A stretch of DNA of 64,000 nt from Lichenicola sp965198575 (GCF_965198575.1 NZ_OZ240671.1:1178001-1242000), one strand, 5' to 3'. Counted from the stretch's first letter, positions 9,655-19,087 are shown. A program made the numbers and translations. Notes: generated from the sequence alone by a model not told the origin.

Positions 9655-10344
9655 ATGCGTATCCTACTGGTCGAGGATGACCAGACCGTCCGTGGCTTCG
9701 TGGCCAAGGGGTTGAAGGAAGCCGGCCACATCGTCGAGCAGGCCGACAACGGCAAGGACGGCCTGTTCATGGCGGTCAGCGAGAGCTTCGACACCATCAT
9801 CCTCGATCGCATGCTGCCGGGCGGGATCGACGGTCTTCACCTTCTGGAAACCATTCGCGGGCAGAATAACCGTACGCCGGTGCTGGTGCTGTCGGCATTG
9901 GCGCAGGTCGATGAGCGCGTGGCCGGACTCAAGGCGGGCGGCGACGACTACCTGACCAAGCCGTTCGCGTTCTCCGAGCTGCTGGCGCGGGTCGAGGCGC
10001 TGTCGCGTCGCGGCAAGGGCGAGGGTGGCCCGACGACGCGGCTCGTGGTGGGCGACCTGGAGATGGACCTGCTGTCACGTGCGGTGAAGCGGGCGGGTCA
10101 GAAGATCGACCTGCAGCCGCGGGAATTCCGGCTGCTGGAATACCTGATGCGTCACGCCGGCCAGGTGGTGACCCGGACGATGCTGCTGGAAGGAGTATGG
10201 GACTACCATTTCGACCCGCAGACCAACGTGATCGACGTGCACGTGTCGCGCCTCCGCCAGAAGATCGACAAGCCGTTTCCGGCAGCGCTGATCCATACCG
10301 TGCGCAATGCCGGCTACATGCTGCGTGACGATCCGCGCGACTGA
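9655..10344 (+). CDS. OmpR/PhoB-family response regulator
   Basis: A 229-residue regulator with an N-terminal receiver domain and a C-terminal winged-helix DNA-binding domain. Receiver landmarks are the acidic pair E7-D8-D9, the phosphoacceptor Asp51 (ILDRMLPG) and Lys102 (LTKPF). The winged helix contains L-Q-P-R-E-F-R-L-L-E-Y-L and V-S-R-L-R-Q-K-I-D, typical of OmpR-type regulators. GGAAGG lies eight bases before the ATG. The sensor kinase follows immediately with a probable overlap, so the two form a cognate pair. The inducing signal cannot be read from the sequence; heavy-metal or envelope-stress pairs have similar architecture. Confidence 0.93.
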   Translation: MRILLVEDDQTVRGFVAKGLKEAGHIVEQADNGKDGLFMAVSESFDTIILDRMLPGGIDGLHLLETIRGQNNRTPVLVLSALAQVDERVAGLKAGGDDYLTKPFAFSELLARVEALSRRGKGEGGPTTRLVVGDLEMDLLSRAVKRAGQKIDLQPREFRLLEYLMRHAGQVVTRTMLLEGVWDYHFDPQTNVIDVHVSRLRQKIDKPFPAALIHTVRNAGYMLRDDPRD

Positions 10345-12022
10345 GGCGGCCCGCCCCGGCTCTCCCGGCACCGGCCCGTCCCGCCCTGCATGGCGAAAGC
10401 TGCCGATCGGAGGCGCGCGGGTCCGGCCCTGGGTGAAGCGGGGCCAGACGGAGCGGGGCCGGACGACGCGGGGCCAGACGAAGCGCGGGCTGTTCCGCCG
10501 CAACGACCTGCTGCGCTCGGCGAGCCTGCGGCTGGCGCTGGTGTATGCGCTGCTGTTCATCCTCAGCGCGATCATCTTCATGTGCTTTATCTGGTGGGCG
10601 ACGGTGGGGCTGCTCGAGCGCGAGGCCGAGGCCGCGATCGAGGCCGACGCCAGCGCGCTGTCCGAGCGCTGGACCGATGGCGGCCTGATCGCGCTCGGCG
10701 AGACCATCCAGCAGCGGCTGGAACAGAACATCGACGACGACGCGATCTACCTGATGGTCGACAGCAATGGCGCCCGCATCGCCGGCAACCTGCGCGTCTG
10801 GCCCAAGGTCGTGGCCCGCACCGACATCTGGTACCAGCTCGAGGTCAGTCGCGCCGGGCTGCATGGCCGCGCCGAACTGCGCGCGTTCTCCCTGCCCGGC
10901 GGCTACCGGCTGCTGGTCGGCCGCGACGTGCGCGCCCGCACCATCCTGAAGCGGCTGCTCACCGACACGCTGCTCTGGGCGGTGCTGATGGTCGGCGTGC
11001 TCGGGATCAGCGGCGCGCTGGTGGTGCGCAGCCTGTTCCGGCGCATGGTGCACAACGTCGCCCGCACCACCCGGGCGATCGCCGCCGGCGACCTCACGCA
11101 CCGGGTGCCGCTCACCGGCAGCGGCGACGAGTTCGACCGCGTGGCCGAGACCGTCAACGACATGCTGGACCGCATCGCCCGGCTGATGGACGGGGTGCGG
11201 CAGGTCTCGAACTCGATCGCGCACGACCTGCGCACGCCGATCACCCGCGCCCGCACACGGCTGGAAGACGCCGCCCTGCACGCTGCCGGCCCCGACGAGA
11301 TGCGGGCGGCGATCGACCGTGCGGTGGCCGACCTGGACGGGGTCACGGCGGTGTTCGAGGCGCTGCTGCGGATCGCCGAGATCGAGGCCGGATCGCGTCG
11401 CTCCGCCTTCGCCGCGGTCGAGCTGTCGGTGCTGCTGGACGACCTCGCCGACCTGTACGGCGCGTTGGCCGAGGAGCAGGGCCTGACGCTGCAACGGCTG
11501 CCCTCGCCGAGCATCACCCTGCACGGCGACCGGCGGCTGATCCAGCAGGCGGTCGCCAACCTGCTCGACAACGCGATCAAGTTCTCCGGCCCCGCGGGGA
11601 TCGTGCAGCTGTCGGCGGCACTCGATGGCGCATCGGTGCGGATCGTGGTGCGCGACCAGGGGATCGGCATGCGGCAGCCTGACCTGGCACGCGCCTCGGA
11701 GCGGTTCTTCCGGGCGGAATCCTCGCGCCACACCCCCGGTTCCGGCCTCGGGCTTTCGCTGGTCCAGGCGGTGGCGCAGCTGCATGGCGGCCGGCTGGAA
11801 CTTGGCACGCCCACCGGAACGCCCGCTGCCACGCCCATCGGGCCGGCCGCCGACGCCTCGCCTCGGGCAGGATCGGATCCGGTCGCCCAGCCCGGATTGG
11901 AAGCCGCGCTGGTGCTGCCACTCAGCGGGATGACGGCGCAGTCGGCCAGACCGTCGCCGCCGGTCGCGGCCTGGATGGAGCCGCCGTCATCTGCGGACCA
12001 TGCGCAGGACAGGCCGGTCTGA
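10307..12022 (+). CDS. Membrane sensor histidine kinase, partner of the upstream regulator
   Basis: The kinase has 571 residues from the ATG at 10307, which overlaps the regulator gene by 38 bases. A GTG at 10433 would remove 42 low-complexity residues and is equally plausible. There are two membrane segments (LALVYALLFILSAIIFMCFI and LLWAVLMVGVLGISGALVV) flanking a periplasmic loop of about 110 residues. A HAMP domain follows, then the dimerisation helix with His306 in S-I-A-H-D-L-R-T-P, and an ATPase domain with N box LLDNAIKFS and G boxes DQGIGM and GSGLGLSLV. A Pro/Ala-rich insertion near residue 505 and a C-terminal extension follow the G2 box. It is expected to autophosphorylate and pass phosphate to the regulator Asp51. 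Confidence 0.9.
   Translation: MPATCCVTIRATEAARPGSPGTGPSRPAWRKLPIGGARVRPWVKRGQTERGRTTRGQTKRGLFRRNDLLRSASLRLALVYALLFILSAIIFMCFIWWATVGLLEREAEAAIEADASALSERWTDGGLIALGETIQQRLEQNIDDDAIYLMVDSNGARIAGNLRVWPKVVARTDIWYQLEVSRAGLHGRAELRAFSLPGGYRLLVGRDVRARTILKRLLTDTLLWAVLMVGVLGISGALVVRSLFRRMVHNVARTTRAIAAGDLTHRVPLTGSGDEFDRVAETVNDMLDRIARLMDGVRQVSNSIAHDLRTPITRARTRLEDAALHAAGPDEMRAAIDRAVADLDGVTAVFEALLRIAEIEAGSRRSAFAAVELSVLLDDLADLYGALAEEQGLTLQRLPSPSITLHGDRRLIQQAVANLLDNAIKFSGPAGIVQLSAALDGASVRIVVRDQGIGMRQPDLARASERFFRAESSRHTPGSGLGLSLVQAVAQLHGGRLELGTPTGTPAATPIGPAADASPRAGSDPVAQPGLEAALVLPLSGMTAQSARPSPPVAAWMEPPSSADHAQDRPV
10439..10483 (+). repeat. 15-bp tandem repeat, three units, at the kinase N-terminus
   Basis: Three contiguous 15-bp units (first unit CGGGGCCAGACGGAG) differ by two or three bases each. 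They encode basic R-G-Q-T/R-T-E/T/K units just before the first membrane segment of the histidine kinase, or lie at its very start if the GTG at 10433 is used. Confidence 0.8.
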
Positions 12023-12027
12023 CTATC

Positions 12028-12471
12028 ATGGCTGCGATGAACCGACCGGCGACATGTTCCGCAGCCGCGCCGATCGTGCTGCACCGGACTCAAGCCGGTT
12101 CCGACACCAGGCCCCAAGCCGCGGTCCGCCGGCTGCCGGTGCGTCCGGCCGTGTTGCTGCTCGCCGCATTGCTGCCGGTGGGCGGTGCAACTCAGGGCCA
12201 GGCGCAGGTACCGGGACGTGACGGCGATGACGGTCCGATGGTGGTCACCAGCGACAGCCGCGCCTATTGCCTGACCCTGGCGGCACGGATCCAGCACTAC
12301 CGGGCGATGCCGCAGGAGGTGCAGGACCTCGAGGATGAGGGGCGTTCTTTGTGCGAGCGGGGCCGGGTACGCATCGGCATCAACCGCCTGCGCCGTGCCT
12401 TGATGGTCCTGCGCGTGACGCCCTCGGGCGGGGGCGAAAGCCTCGACGAGATACCGAACGGCGGCAACTAG
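12028..12471 (+). CDS. Small exported hypothetical protein
   Basis: A 147-residue product, or 144 from the ATG at 12037. A basic region followed by a hydrophobic core (AVLLLAALLPVGGA) and an A-Q-A site looks like a signal peptide ending near residue 60. The mature part is about 88 residues with two cysteines (YCLTLAAR and LCERGRVR) that could pair, and a positively charged helix (RVRIGINRLRRALMVLR). I do not recognise the family; similar small exported proteins next to two-component genes occur in acetic acid bacteria, which is a general impression. It starts five bases after the histidine kinase stop, so it is probably co-transcribed. Confidence 0.6.
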   Translation: MAAMNRPATCSAAAPIVLHRTQAGSDTRPQAAVRRLPVRPAVLLLAALLPVGGATQGQAQVPGRDGDDGPMVVTSDSRAYCLTLAARIQHYRAMPQEVQDLEDEGRSLCERGRVRIGINRLRRALMVLRVTPSGGGESLDEIPNGGN

Positions 12472-12550
12472 ACCCGCGGGAGGAGCCGTGCGGCACGTCC
12501 GGGTATCGACCGGTTGAGGCGAGATACGAGCCCCTTCCGGAGAACGCCTG

Positions 12551-12832
12551 GTGGACCCAGGTCGGAAAGCTCCTGACGATGTCGGTCGTCGTGCGGTGGC
12601 AGCTCGTGTCGCGGCCTGCCTTGCAGTGGCGGCCGTCTCGAGTTGCGGCACGTGGGCCTGGATGACGACGCGGCCTCGACCGAGTGCGGCTCTGACAGCC
12701 GGATTGACCGGAACGTGGACGGACGTCAGCGATGCGTTCGACGGACGGGTCGGGGCACGGCAGCGTGAAGCCTTTTCACGAACCGATCGGAGCTTCGTCA
12801 CGCGACAGGAGCATGAGGCGATGTGTCGCTAA
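12551..12832 (+). CDS. Possible small lipoprotein, weak call
   Basis: A GTG with GGAG eight bases upstream opens a 93-codon frame. The product has a basic N-terminus, a hydrophobic stretch and a lipobox-like A-V-S-S-C, followed by GTWAWMTTRP and a GTWTDVSDAFD segment that reads like real protein. The last 30 residues are Arg-rich and less convincing, so a frameshift near 12760 is possible. It sits in an otherwise unexplained 500-base region between two exported-protein genes. I list it as a low-confidence gene or gene remnant. Confidence 0.35.
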   Translation: MDPGRKAPDDVGRRAVAARVAACLAVAAVSSCGTWAWMTTRPRPSAALTAGLTGTWTDVSDAFDGRVGARQREAFSRTDRSFVTRQEHEAMCR

Positions 12833-12970
12833 GATGACGGCGCCTGTAACAAGGCAGCGTATGTCTGTGGCGCGCAGATACGGCGAACCACCCGACGTCG
12901 GTTCGTGGGATCTACAGCCAGGAAGGCTGTCTCTGAAGGACCCGACCGCTCGACCTCGTCCTCATGCCAC

Positions 12971-13714
12971 GTGGAGTTGGACCAGTTGAAACCGAGCCAC
13001 ACCCGAGCCAGAGCACTCTCGATCATCCGGAAGTCCCGCCGACACGCTGCATCGCTGCTGACCTGCCTCGCCGCGACCGCCCCGTGTGCGGCATTTGGGG
13101 AGGCGCCGGTGGCCCCGGGTGCCACGCTGCTGCATCTGTCGGCGACCGGCACCGTGCAGGAGACGCCGGACCTGCTGGTCGCACAGCTCGACGCGGAGGC
13201 CAGCTCGGCCAGTCCGGTCGCGGCGCAGCGGCAGGTCAACGGCCTGATCGCCGCCGCGACCGCCCAGGCAGCCAAGGTGGTCGGGATCGCCGCGCATCTC
13301 GACGGCTACAGCGTCGAACACACCGGCGACAAGCAGACGCTGTGGACGGCCCGGCAATCGCTGCGGTTGCAGGGGAACGACGCGACGGCGCTCCTGGAGC
13401 TGGTCGGACGGCTGCAGCAGAGCGGCCTGGTGATCGGCGACCTGGCCTGGACGCTGTCGCCCGGCCGCATGCAGGAGGCGAGCCGTCGTGCCGCCGATCT
13501 GGCGCTGCGGACCTTGCAGGCGGATGCCGCCGCGGCTGCCGGTTCGCTCGGACTCAAGGTCGGCACCCTCCGCGACGTCAGCCTGACCGACCAGTGCGGC
13601 GGCCCTCGACCGATGTTCCGCATGCGCGCGGCGGCGATGGCAGCGCCGCAAGCCACCCAGGATGCGCAGGATGTCAGCCGCGAGGCCTCGGCGGAGATCG
13701 AGCTGCACCCCTGA
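12971..13714 (+). CDS. SIMPL (DUF541) domain periplasmic protein
   Basis: The product is 247 residues from a GTG at 12971; GTG at 12905 and TTG at 12986 are alternatives, the last with GGAG nine bases upstream. A signal peptide precedes A-F-G-E-A. The mature protein starts with the family hallmark LHLSATGTVQETPD and continues through a SIMPL-like alpha/beta domain with QTLWTARQSLRL and DLAWTLSP. SIMPL proteins (for example BP26/OMP28 of Brucella) are periplasmic and oligomeric; their molecular role is poorly defined. The gene converges with the DUF3293 gene nine bases downstream. Confidence 0.82.
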   Translation: MELDQLKPSHTRARALSIIRKSRRHAASLLTCLAATAPCAAFGEAPVAPGATLLHLSATGTVQETPDLLVAQLDAEASSASPVAAQRQVNGLIAAATAQAAKVVGIAAHLDGYSVEHTGDKQTLWTARQSLRLQGNDATALLELVGRLQQSGLVIGDLAWTLSPGRMQEASRRAADLALRTLQADAAAAAGSLGLKVGTLRDVSLTDQCGGPRPMFRMRAAAMAAPQATQDAQDVSREASAEIELHP

Positions 13715-13723
13715 CGGGGCGTG

Positions 13724-14116
13724 TCATGCCAGCAGCACCAGCTTCGCCGGCCGGCGGTCACGCAGCAGGATGACCGCGTTCTGGCCGAACCGGCGCGCCA
13801 GCCTGATGCCGCGGGCCGGCGCGATCGCCACCAGCAGCAGCGGCTCCGACCAGCGCCGATAGCGCCCCTCTCCCGCCGCATGGTCGAAATCGCGCAGGGT
13901 GCCGCGCAGCTGGCGCATCATGCGCGTGTTCCAGCCGTCGGGACGGCGCCGTCCGCCCGGGTTGCAGGCGCTGAGCAGCACCAGGTCCCGTCCAGCCCAG
14001 CGCGACGGCATCGGTGCCGGGCGGCGATCGACGCGCGCCGACACGTCACCCGCGACGTAGAGACTGCGGCGGTAGGATCGCAGCACCGCCGGCGTCGGCG
14101 GCACCAGGCCGGTCAC
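13724..14116 (-). CDS. DUF3293 family protein
   Basis: A 130-residue protein. The central stretch (RDLVLLSACNPGGRRRPDGWNTRMM) matches my memory of DUF3293, in which an S/T-A-x-N-P core recurs. There is no signal peptide or membrane span. It is the last gene of the minus-strand cell-shape block and starts ten bases after rodA ends, so it is likely co-transcribed with rodA. The function is unknown. Confidence 0.72.
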   Translation of the reverse strand: MTGLVPPTPAVLRSYRRSLYVAGDVSARVDRRPAPMPSRWAGRDLVLLSACNPGGRRRPDGWNTRMMRQLRGTLRDFDHAAGEGRYRRWSEPLLLVAIAPARGIRLARRFGQNAVILLRDRRPAKLVLLA

Positions 14117-14126
14117 TGCACGCAGC

Positions 14127-15278
14127 TCACGCTTCGGCGTCGGCGTCGCCGAAGCGCAGGTCGCGATGCACGTACACCGACAGCAGCAGCCCGAACCCGA
14201 ACATCACCGTCAGCATCGCCGAGCCGCCATAGCTGATCAGCGGCAACGGCACGCCGCCGACCGGGATCGCGCCCATCACCATCGACAGGTTCACCACGCA
14301 ATACAGGAAGAAGTTCATCGCGATGCCGAGCCCAAGGAGCCGGCCGAACTGGTTGCGGCAGCGCAGCGCCATCAGCATGCCGCCGAGGATCATCACCAGC
14401 AGCAGCGCCATCACCGACAAGCCCCCGACCAGCCCCCATTCCTCGGCGATCATCGTGAAGATGAAGTCGGTCTGCTTCTCGGGCAGGAAGTTGAGCTGGC
14501 CCTGGGTGCCGTGCAGGTAGCCCTGCCCCCACATGCCGCCCGATCCCAGCGCGATCTTGGACTGGATGATGTTGTAGCCGGCGCCCAGCGGATCGTTCTC
14601 GGGGTGCAGGAAGGTGGTGATGCGGGCGCGCTGGTAGTCGTGCAGGTGGCCGTAGGCGATCCGCCCGAGGAACGGCAGCGGCGCCACCAGCAGCGCGATC
14701 ATCCACAGCCGCATGCCGGCAGCGAGGAAGATCGATCCGCCGACGGCCGCGATGATCACCGCGGTGCCGAGATTGGGCTCCTTCAGCACCAGCGCCACCG
14801 GGAGTGCAACCATCAGCGCCGGCGGGATCAGGAACAGCGGGTTGCCCATGCGCTCCGGGCCGGCCTTGTGGAACCAGGCGGCGAGCGCCAGGGCGAGGGC
14901 GATCTTGGCAAGCTCGGACGGCTGCAGCTGGAAGCCGCCGAGGATCAGCCAGCGTTCGGCGCCCTTGCCGACATGGCCGACCTTCAGCACCGCCACCAGC
15001 AGCACCATCGAGAATAGATAGAGCGGCCAGGCCAGCTTCACGAGGATGCGCGGGCTGATCATCGCCATGCACAGCATCATGATCAACCCGAACCCGAAAC
15101 GCAGGCTCTGTGGTCCGGCGAACGGCCTGGCCGAACCACCGCCGGCGGAATACAGCGCGCCATAGCCGACGCCCGCCAGCAGGCAGATCAGCAGGACGTA
15201 GAGCCAGCTCACCTGCCAGAGCTTGGACAGCAGCCGGAAGCTGGGCTCGGCCCGGAGCAGACGCTTGTCGGTGATCAT
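14127..15278 (-). CDS. rodA: Rod-shape peptidoglycan polymerase RodA
   Basis: A 383-residue polytopic SEDS-family protein with about ten membrane segments. Family motifs are clear: WLxLGGFQLQPSELAKI, KEPNLGTAVI, HPENDPLGAGYNIIQSKIALGSGG and PLISYGGSAM. RodA is the glycosyltransferase that polymerises lipid II in the elongasome, working with PBP2 (mrdA, upstream in the same block). The ATG overlaps the stop of the FAD-oxidoreductase gene (ATGA), so translation is probably coupled. The unusual point is position: RodA usually follows mrdA directly, whereas here four genes intervene. Confidence 0.96.
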   Translation of the reverse strand: MITDKRLLRAEPSFRLLSKLWQVSWLYVLLICLLAGVGYGALYSAGGGSARPFAGPQSLRFGFGLIMMLCMAMISPRILVKLAWPLYLFSMVLLVAVLKVGHVGKGAERWLILGGFQLQPSELAKIALALALAAWFHKAGPERMGNPLFLIPPALMVALPVALVLKEPNLGTAVIIAAVGGSIFLAAGMRLWMIALLVAPLPFLGRIAYGHLHDYQRARITTFLHPENDPLGAGYNIIQSKIALGSGGMWGQGYLHGTQGQLNFLPEKQTDFIFTMIAEEWGLVGGLSVMALLLVMILGGMLMALRCRNQFGRLLGLGIAMNFFLYCVVNLSMVMGAIPVGGVPLPLISYGGSAMLTVMFGFGLLLSVYVHRDLRFGDADAEA

Positions 15279-16732
15279 CGGCCGGAGAGATGACCTGCCG
15301 GCGTCGCCGCGTCCAGTTGAAGCGGGGGCTCGAGCAGTCCGGCCACCGCGTCCGCGACCTCACGAGGCTGCAGCGTCACCTGCGGCAGGCCCATCAGCTC
15401 GCCGTGGGTGCCGCGGGCGAGCGGGCCGACCACGAACAGGTCCGGCCACGCATGTCCGTCGGCGGCGATCACCTGGCTCGCGGTGGTGACGTCGATGCCG
15501 AGGCGGCAGGGGTCGGCACGCAGCGCGCCCTCCTCGGCCAGCGCATGCAGCAGCGGATGGCTCGCCACCACCGAGCGGTGTCCGGGCCCGGTGCAGTTGA
15601 CGATCGCGCCGACGGTGACCGTCCGGGTGCCCCTTCCATGTGCCTGGCGCAGTCGCACCTCGATCCCGCCTGGCCCCGCGGTGGCGGCCTCGATGGTTGC
15701 GGCCATGACGGTCAGCCAACCGGCCTCGCTCCCGTCCAGCAGAACCGCCTCGATCTGCGGGGCGCACTGGAAGCGGTGCACATCCCAGAACGGCCGCAGG
15801 TGACGCAGCACGCGCCGGCGCTCGGGGATCGGCAGGCTGCCCCAGATGGTGCGCGCCTGGCCGCGGATGGCGTCGATCACGTTCTCCCACGGGCGCCCGG
15901 CCGCGATCTCGCCGGTCATTGCCGCGCGCACCCGGAGCAGCAGCTCCAGGGCGGTGACCGACGGTGCGGTGGCGAACTCGCCGGCGGCCGCGACCGGCTG
16001 CGTGGTGCGTGGGCGGGGCAGCAGGCCGCGACGGGACACCGCCAGCACCTGGCCGCGATGGCCGCGGTTGCGCAACGAGGCGATGGTGTCGCAGCCGGTG
16101 AGGCCGGTGCCGACCACCAGGACCGTATCGCGCGGGTCGATGCGGGCGAGCGACGCGGTGTCCCATGGATCGACGATCATGCGGGTGTCTCTGCGCAACG
16201 GGGCAAGCACCCCCGGCAGGTCCGGCTTCGTATGGCTGACACCGAGAACCAGGATCGGTGCCTGCAGCCTCTCGCCATCGTCGAGCTCGATCTCCCAGCC
16301 ACCATCGGGGCCGCGCCGGCCGCTGACGGCACGGTCGCGCAGGTGCCGGACGTCGAGCCTGGAGCCCGCGATCTGCGCCCGCAGCGTCTGCTCGACATAA
16401 TCGCCATAGACTGCCCGCCGCACATGCAGCCGGCCGTCTGGAGTGGCCGCGGCGGGATCACGCGCGGCCTCGTCCCGGTCGGCCAGCCAGTCGGCGCAAT
16501 GGTCCGGCAGATCCGGAAACAGCGACATCCGGCTGGCGCTGACATTGGTCCGGTGCACCGGATCGGTGGTGCCGTAGGCCAGGCCCGCACCGAGGCGGGC
16601 GGCGGGCTCGATGATGGCTAGCCTGGCACGCAGGTCGGGATGATCGCGCATCAGGTGGGCCGCGAACGCAGCGCCGGATAGTCCGGCACCCACCAGGATC
16701 ACGTCCGCGCGCTGCCGATTGACTGAGTCCAC
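15275..16732 (-). CDS. FAD/NAD(P)-binding oxidoreductase, YdhS-like
   Basis: The product is 485 residues from a GTG at 16732; an in-frame upstream extension to 16819 looks non-coding. It opens with a Rossmann dinucleotide-binding motif (ILVGAGLSGAAFAAHL) and a second glycine-rich motif appears in the middle (VLVVGTGLTGCDTIASL). Both, with LVLGVSHTKPD, fit the COG4529/YdhS-type FAD-NAD(P)-binding group. The substrate is unknown. The stop overlaps the rodA start, so it is coupled to a cell-shape gene, which may be no more than operon insertion. Confidence 0.8.
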   Translation of the reverse strand: MDSVNRQRADVILVGAGLSGAAFAAHLMRDHPDLRARLAIIEPAARLGAGLAYGTTDPVHRTNVSASRMSLFPDLPDHCADWLADRDEAARDPAAATPDGRLHVRRAVYGDYVEQTLRAQIAGSRLDVRHLRDRAVSGRRGPDGGWEIELDDGERLQAPILVLGVSHTKPDLPGVLAPLRRDTRMIVDPWDTASLARIDPRDTVLVVGTGLTGCDTIASLRNRGHRGQVLAVSRRGLLPRPRTTQPVAAAGEFATAPSVTALELLLRVRAAMTGEIAAGRPWENVIDAIRGQARTIWGSLPIPERRRVLRHLRPFWDVHRFQCAPQIEAVLLDGSEAGWLTVMAATIEAATAGPGGIEVRLRQAHGRGTRTVTVGAIVNCTGPGHRSVVASHPLLHALAEEGALRADPCRLGIDVTTASQVIAADGHAWPDLFVVGPLARGTHGELMGLPQVTLQPREVADAVAGLLEPPLQLDAATPAGHLSGR

Positions 16733-16837
16733 GGTCAGTCCGATCCGATCACGGTTGCACCAGTTCTGATGAAGGGATCCGGAGTATGCGCGTTCTGCCG
16801 GCGACCCGGGAACCCGCATCGCCCGCGCCCGGTCCGG

Positions 16838-17716
16838 TCATTCCGGCGGCAGCGGGGTGCAGGCGACGCTGGCGGCGCGACCCAGCACGATCATGCGGCG
16901 CGCGGCCACGGCACCACCGGCCATCTCGCCGGCGAGGTGGGTCAGCAGCGGCGTGCTGAGCACGGCATGGGCGGCGGTGTTGATGGCGGCTTCGGTCACC
17001 GCGGTGGCGGTGGCGGCGTAGGCGGTGCGACGCAGCAGGCCGAGCGTGGCGAACAGGCTCGGGCGCAGGCCATAGAGGGTCGCGATCTGGCGGATCAGCC
17101 GCAGGCCGCGCCACGAGATCAGCAGCACCACGAGCGACGGCGCCGGGGTTGCCGCCATGCCGGCAACCACCTGCATCGCCGCCCGCCGGCCGAGCTGATC
17201 GGCGCGCGTGCGCAACCCCGCCTCCACGCCGGCGCGAAGCAGCGGCAGCACCGCATCGGGATCGTTCAGCGCATCGAGTGCCGGCCGTAACGTCGCCCCG
17301 CCCTCGATGCGGTCGAGCCAGCGGCGGGCGGCGGCGAATTTGGCGGTGGCGTCGGCGGAGGCGAGGTCGCGGCGCAGCCGGTCGACGGCGTGCAGGCCGG
17401 CCAGCGCGCGCAGCTCCCGCCAGATGCCGAGCAGGATAAGGCCGAAGCCGGCGATCGCCACCAGCAGGGTCAGGCCACCGAGCAGGCGCGAGCGGGCAAA
17501 CTCGGCGGCGACGAAATTGCCGGTCTGGAGCGCGGCGAGCCCCAGGGCCAGCACGCCGAAGCCGCTCAGGACCAGCACCGGCATGCCCCAGCGCGGATCG
17601 GTGGGCTCGCGGCCGGCGGACGTCGCCACCGGCACGAGTTCGGCGGCGACCTGCAGGCGGTCGGCGCGGGCGGTCTCGGTCTCGATCCGCGGCCGGACGA
17701 GCGGCGGTTCGTTCAC
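16838..17716 (-). CDS. ycjF: YcjF family inner-membrane protein (DUF697)
   Basis: A 292-residue protein with two membrane segments near residues 45-65 and 78-98 (LVLSGFGVLALGLAALQ and LTLLVAIAGFGLILLGI). A DUF697-type C-terminal domain follows (SLVVLLISWRGLRLIRQIATLYGLRPS). The start GTG overlaps the ycjX stop (GTGA), and ycjX-ycjF pairing is conserved widely in proteobacteria, often in stress regulons. The exact biochemical role is unknown. Confidence 0.9.
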   Translation of the reverse strand: MNEPPLVRPRIETETARADRLQVAAELVPVATSAGREPTDPRWGMPVLVLSGFGVLALGLAALQTGNFVAAEFARSRLLGGLTLLVAIAGFGLILLGIWRELRALAGLHAVDRLRRDLASADATAKFAAARRWLDRIEGGATLRPALDALNDPDAVLPLLRAGVEAGLRTRADQLGRRAAMQVVAGMAATPAPSLVVLLISWRGLRLIRQIATLYGLRPSLFATLGLLRRTAYAATATAVTEAAINTAAHAVLSTPLLTHLAGEMAGGAVAARRMIVLGRAASVACTPLPPE

Positions 17717-19068
17717 AACAGGTCCTCCAGCAGGAAGCCGAGCAGCGCCTCGATGCCGATATTGGGGACCGGCACGCCGCGTGCCAGCCGGGCCGGTTCG
17801 AATGCCGGCAGTTCCAGGAACGGGTGCGCCCAGAAGTCGGGGCCCGGCGGGCGGTCCGGCACCTCGCCCGGGTAGGAGCGGGTCAGCCGGTCGCTGCCGA
17901 GCAGCCGGCCGCGCACCGCCGACACCGGATGACCGTCGAGCGTCCAGACAAAGTCCTCGGTGCAGCGTGCACTCGCGATCGCGAAGCTGGCACTGCGTCC
18001 CACGGGCTCATCCCCGCCCCGGCTGCCCTGCCCGGTGAGCGCGCCCATCAGCGCCGCGAGGTTGCCGCGCTGCCTTTCGGAGACATGGTCCGCTTTGCTG
18101 GCCGCGTAGGCGACACGGGTGATCACCCTGGGCGGCAGCCTGAGGGCGGCGAGCGAGGCGATCGAGGCCAGCCAGGAGCCCTGCCACCGCAAACCCGCGG
18201 ACGCCGCCGCGAGGGCCGCCCGCGCATCGGCGAACGCGGCCGCACCGGTATGCAGGGCGCCGAGCAGGTCGGCCAGCACCACCAGGCGATCGATCTGCCC
18301 GAACAGCGGCGAGACCAGCGCCTCCCGCGTGGCGGTCACATACGCGTCGTAGCGGCGGCGCATGAGCTCGGCGAGCGGGCCGGATCCGGTCAGCGGGAAG
18401 AAGCCCATCCAGGGCGGGGCGGCGCCGGGCGGCGGCATCAGGAAGCGACCGGGCTGCAGCATGACCAGGCCGTGCGTGTCGCGCAGGCGGGTCAGGGCGG
18501 CGACGTAGAGGCGATGACCGGCCGCCGCGAGGGCCTCGTCGGCGGTGGCGTGCGCCGGCAGCGCGCGGGCGAAGGCGAGGAAGTCGCGGGTGGCATCCAG
18601 CAGGCCAGGTTGCTCGAGCCGGGTGAACACCGATTGCGACCAGTCGGCGAACGACAAGTCGAGCAGCGGCAGGTCGAGCAGCCATTCGCCCGGGTAGTCG
18701 AGCAGCTCGAGGCGAAGCGAGCGTGGCGGCAATGATTTCAGCGGCGGCCGCAGCTCGAGGTCGAAGGCCAGCAACGACACCGCGTCGGTGCGGTCCGGCC
18801 AGCGCGGCGGATCGGCGGCAAGGGCGGCGAGGTGGGCGGCCTGGTCGAAGCGCGGCAGGGTCTCGGCGCCGGCGGAAGCCAGTCGTGCCCGGCGGATACG
18901 GCCACCGAGCGCCCCGGGGGCCAGCAGCGTCGAGGCGAGCGAGGTCAGCAGCACGGTCTTGCCGGCGCGCGCCAGGCCGGTGACGCCGATACGAACGGTC
19001 CGCGGCCGCACGTAGTCCAGTGGCGCACGCAGCGCCGGCATCACGGCCGCCCGCCAGCCCTGCGCCAC
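17713..19068 (-). CDS. ycjX: YcjX family predicted GTPase/ATPase
   Basis: A 451-residue protein, close to the usual length. The P-loop G-L-A-R-A-G-K-T is at 31-38. Downstream landmarks of the DUF463 family include LELLDYPGEWLLDLPLL (a switch-like DYPGEW motif) and VAYAASKADHV, which resembles the G4 base-recognition motif. The start is a GTG; an internal ATG at 19041 would give a slightly shorter protein. Stress induction is known for E. coli YcjX. It is coupled to ycjF. Confidence 0.92.
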   Translation of the reverse strand: MAQGWRAAVMPALRAPLDYVRPRTVRIGVTGLARAGKTVLLTSLASTLLAPGALGGRIRRARLASAGAETLPRFDQAAHLAALAADPPRWPDRTDAVSLLAFDLELRPPLKSLPPRSLRLELLDYPGEWLLDLPLLDLSFADWSQSVFTRLEQPGLLDATRDFLAFARALPAHATADEALAAAGHRLYVAALTRLRDTHGLVMLQPGRFLMPPPGAAPPWMGFFPLTGSGPLAELMRRRYDAYVTATREALVSPLFGQIDRLVVLADLLGALHTGAAAFADARAALAAASAGLRWQGSWLASIASLAALRLPPRVITRVAYAASKADHVSERQRGNLAALMGALTGQGSRGGDEPVGRSASFAIASARCTEDFVWTLDGHPVSAVRGRLLGSDRLTRSYPGEVPDRPPGPDFWAHPFLELPAFEPARLARGVPVPNIGIEALLGFLLEDLL

Positions 19069-19087
19069 GGGGGTCGCCCCGGCCGCC

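Noticed and set aside
10390..11682. Plus-strand frame of 430 codons within the sensor kinase
   Set aside because: The kinase frame carries all histidine-kinase motifs; the alternative frame is Arg/Ala-rich without structure.
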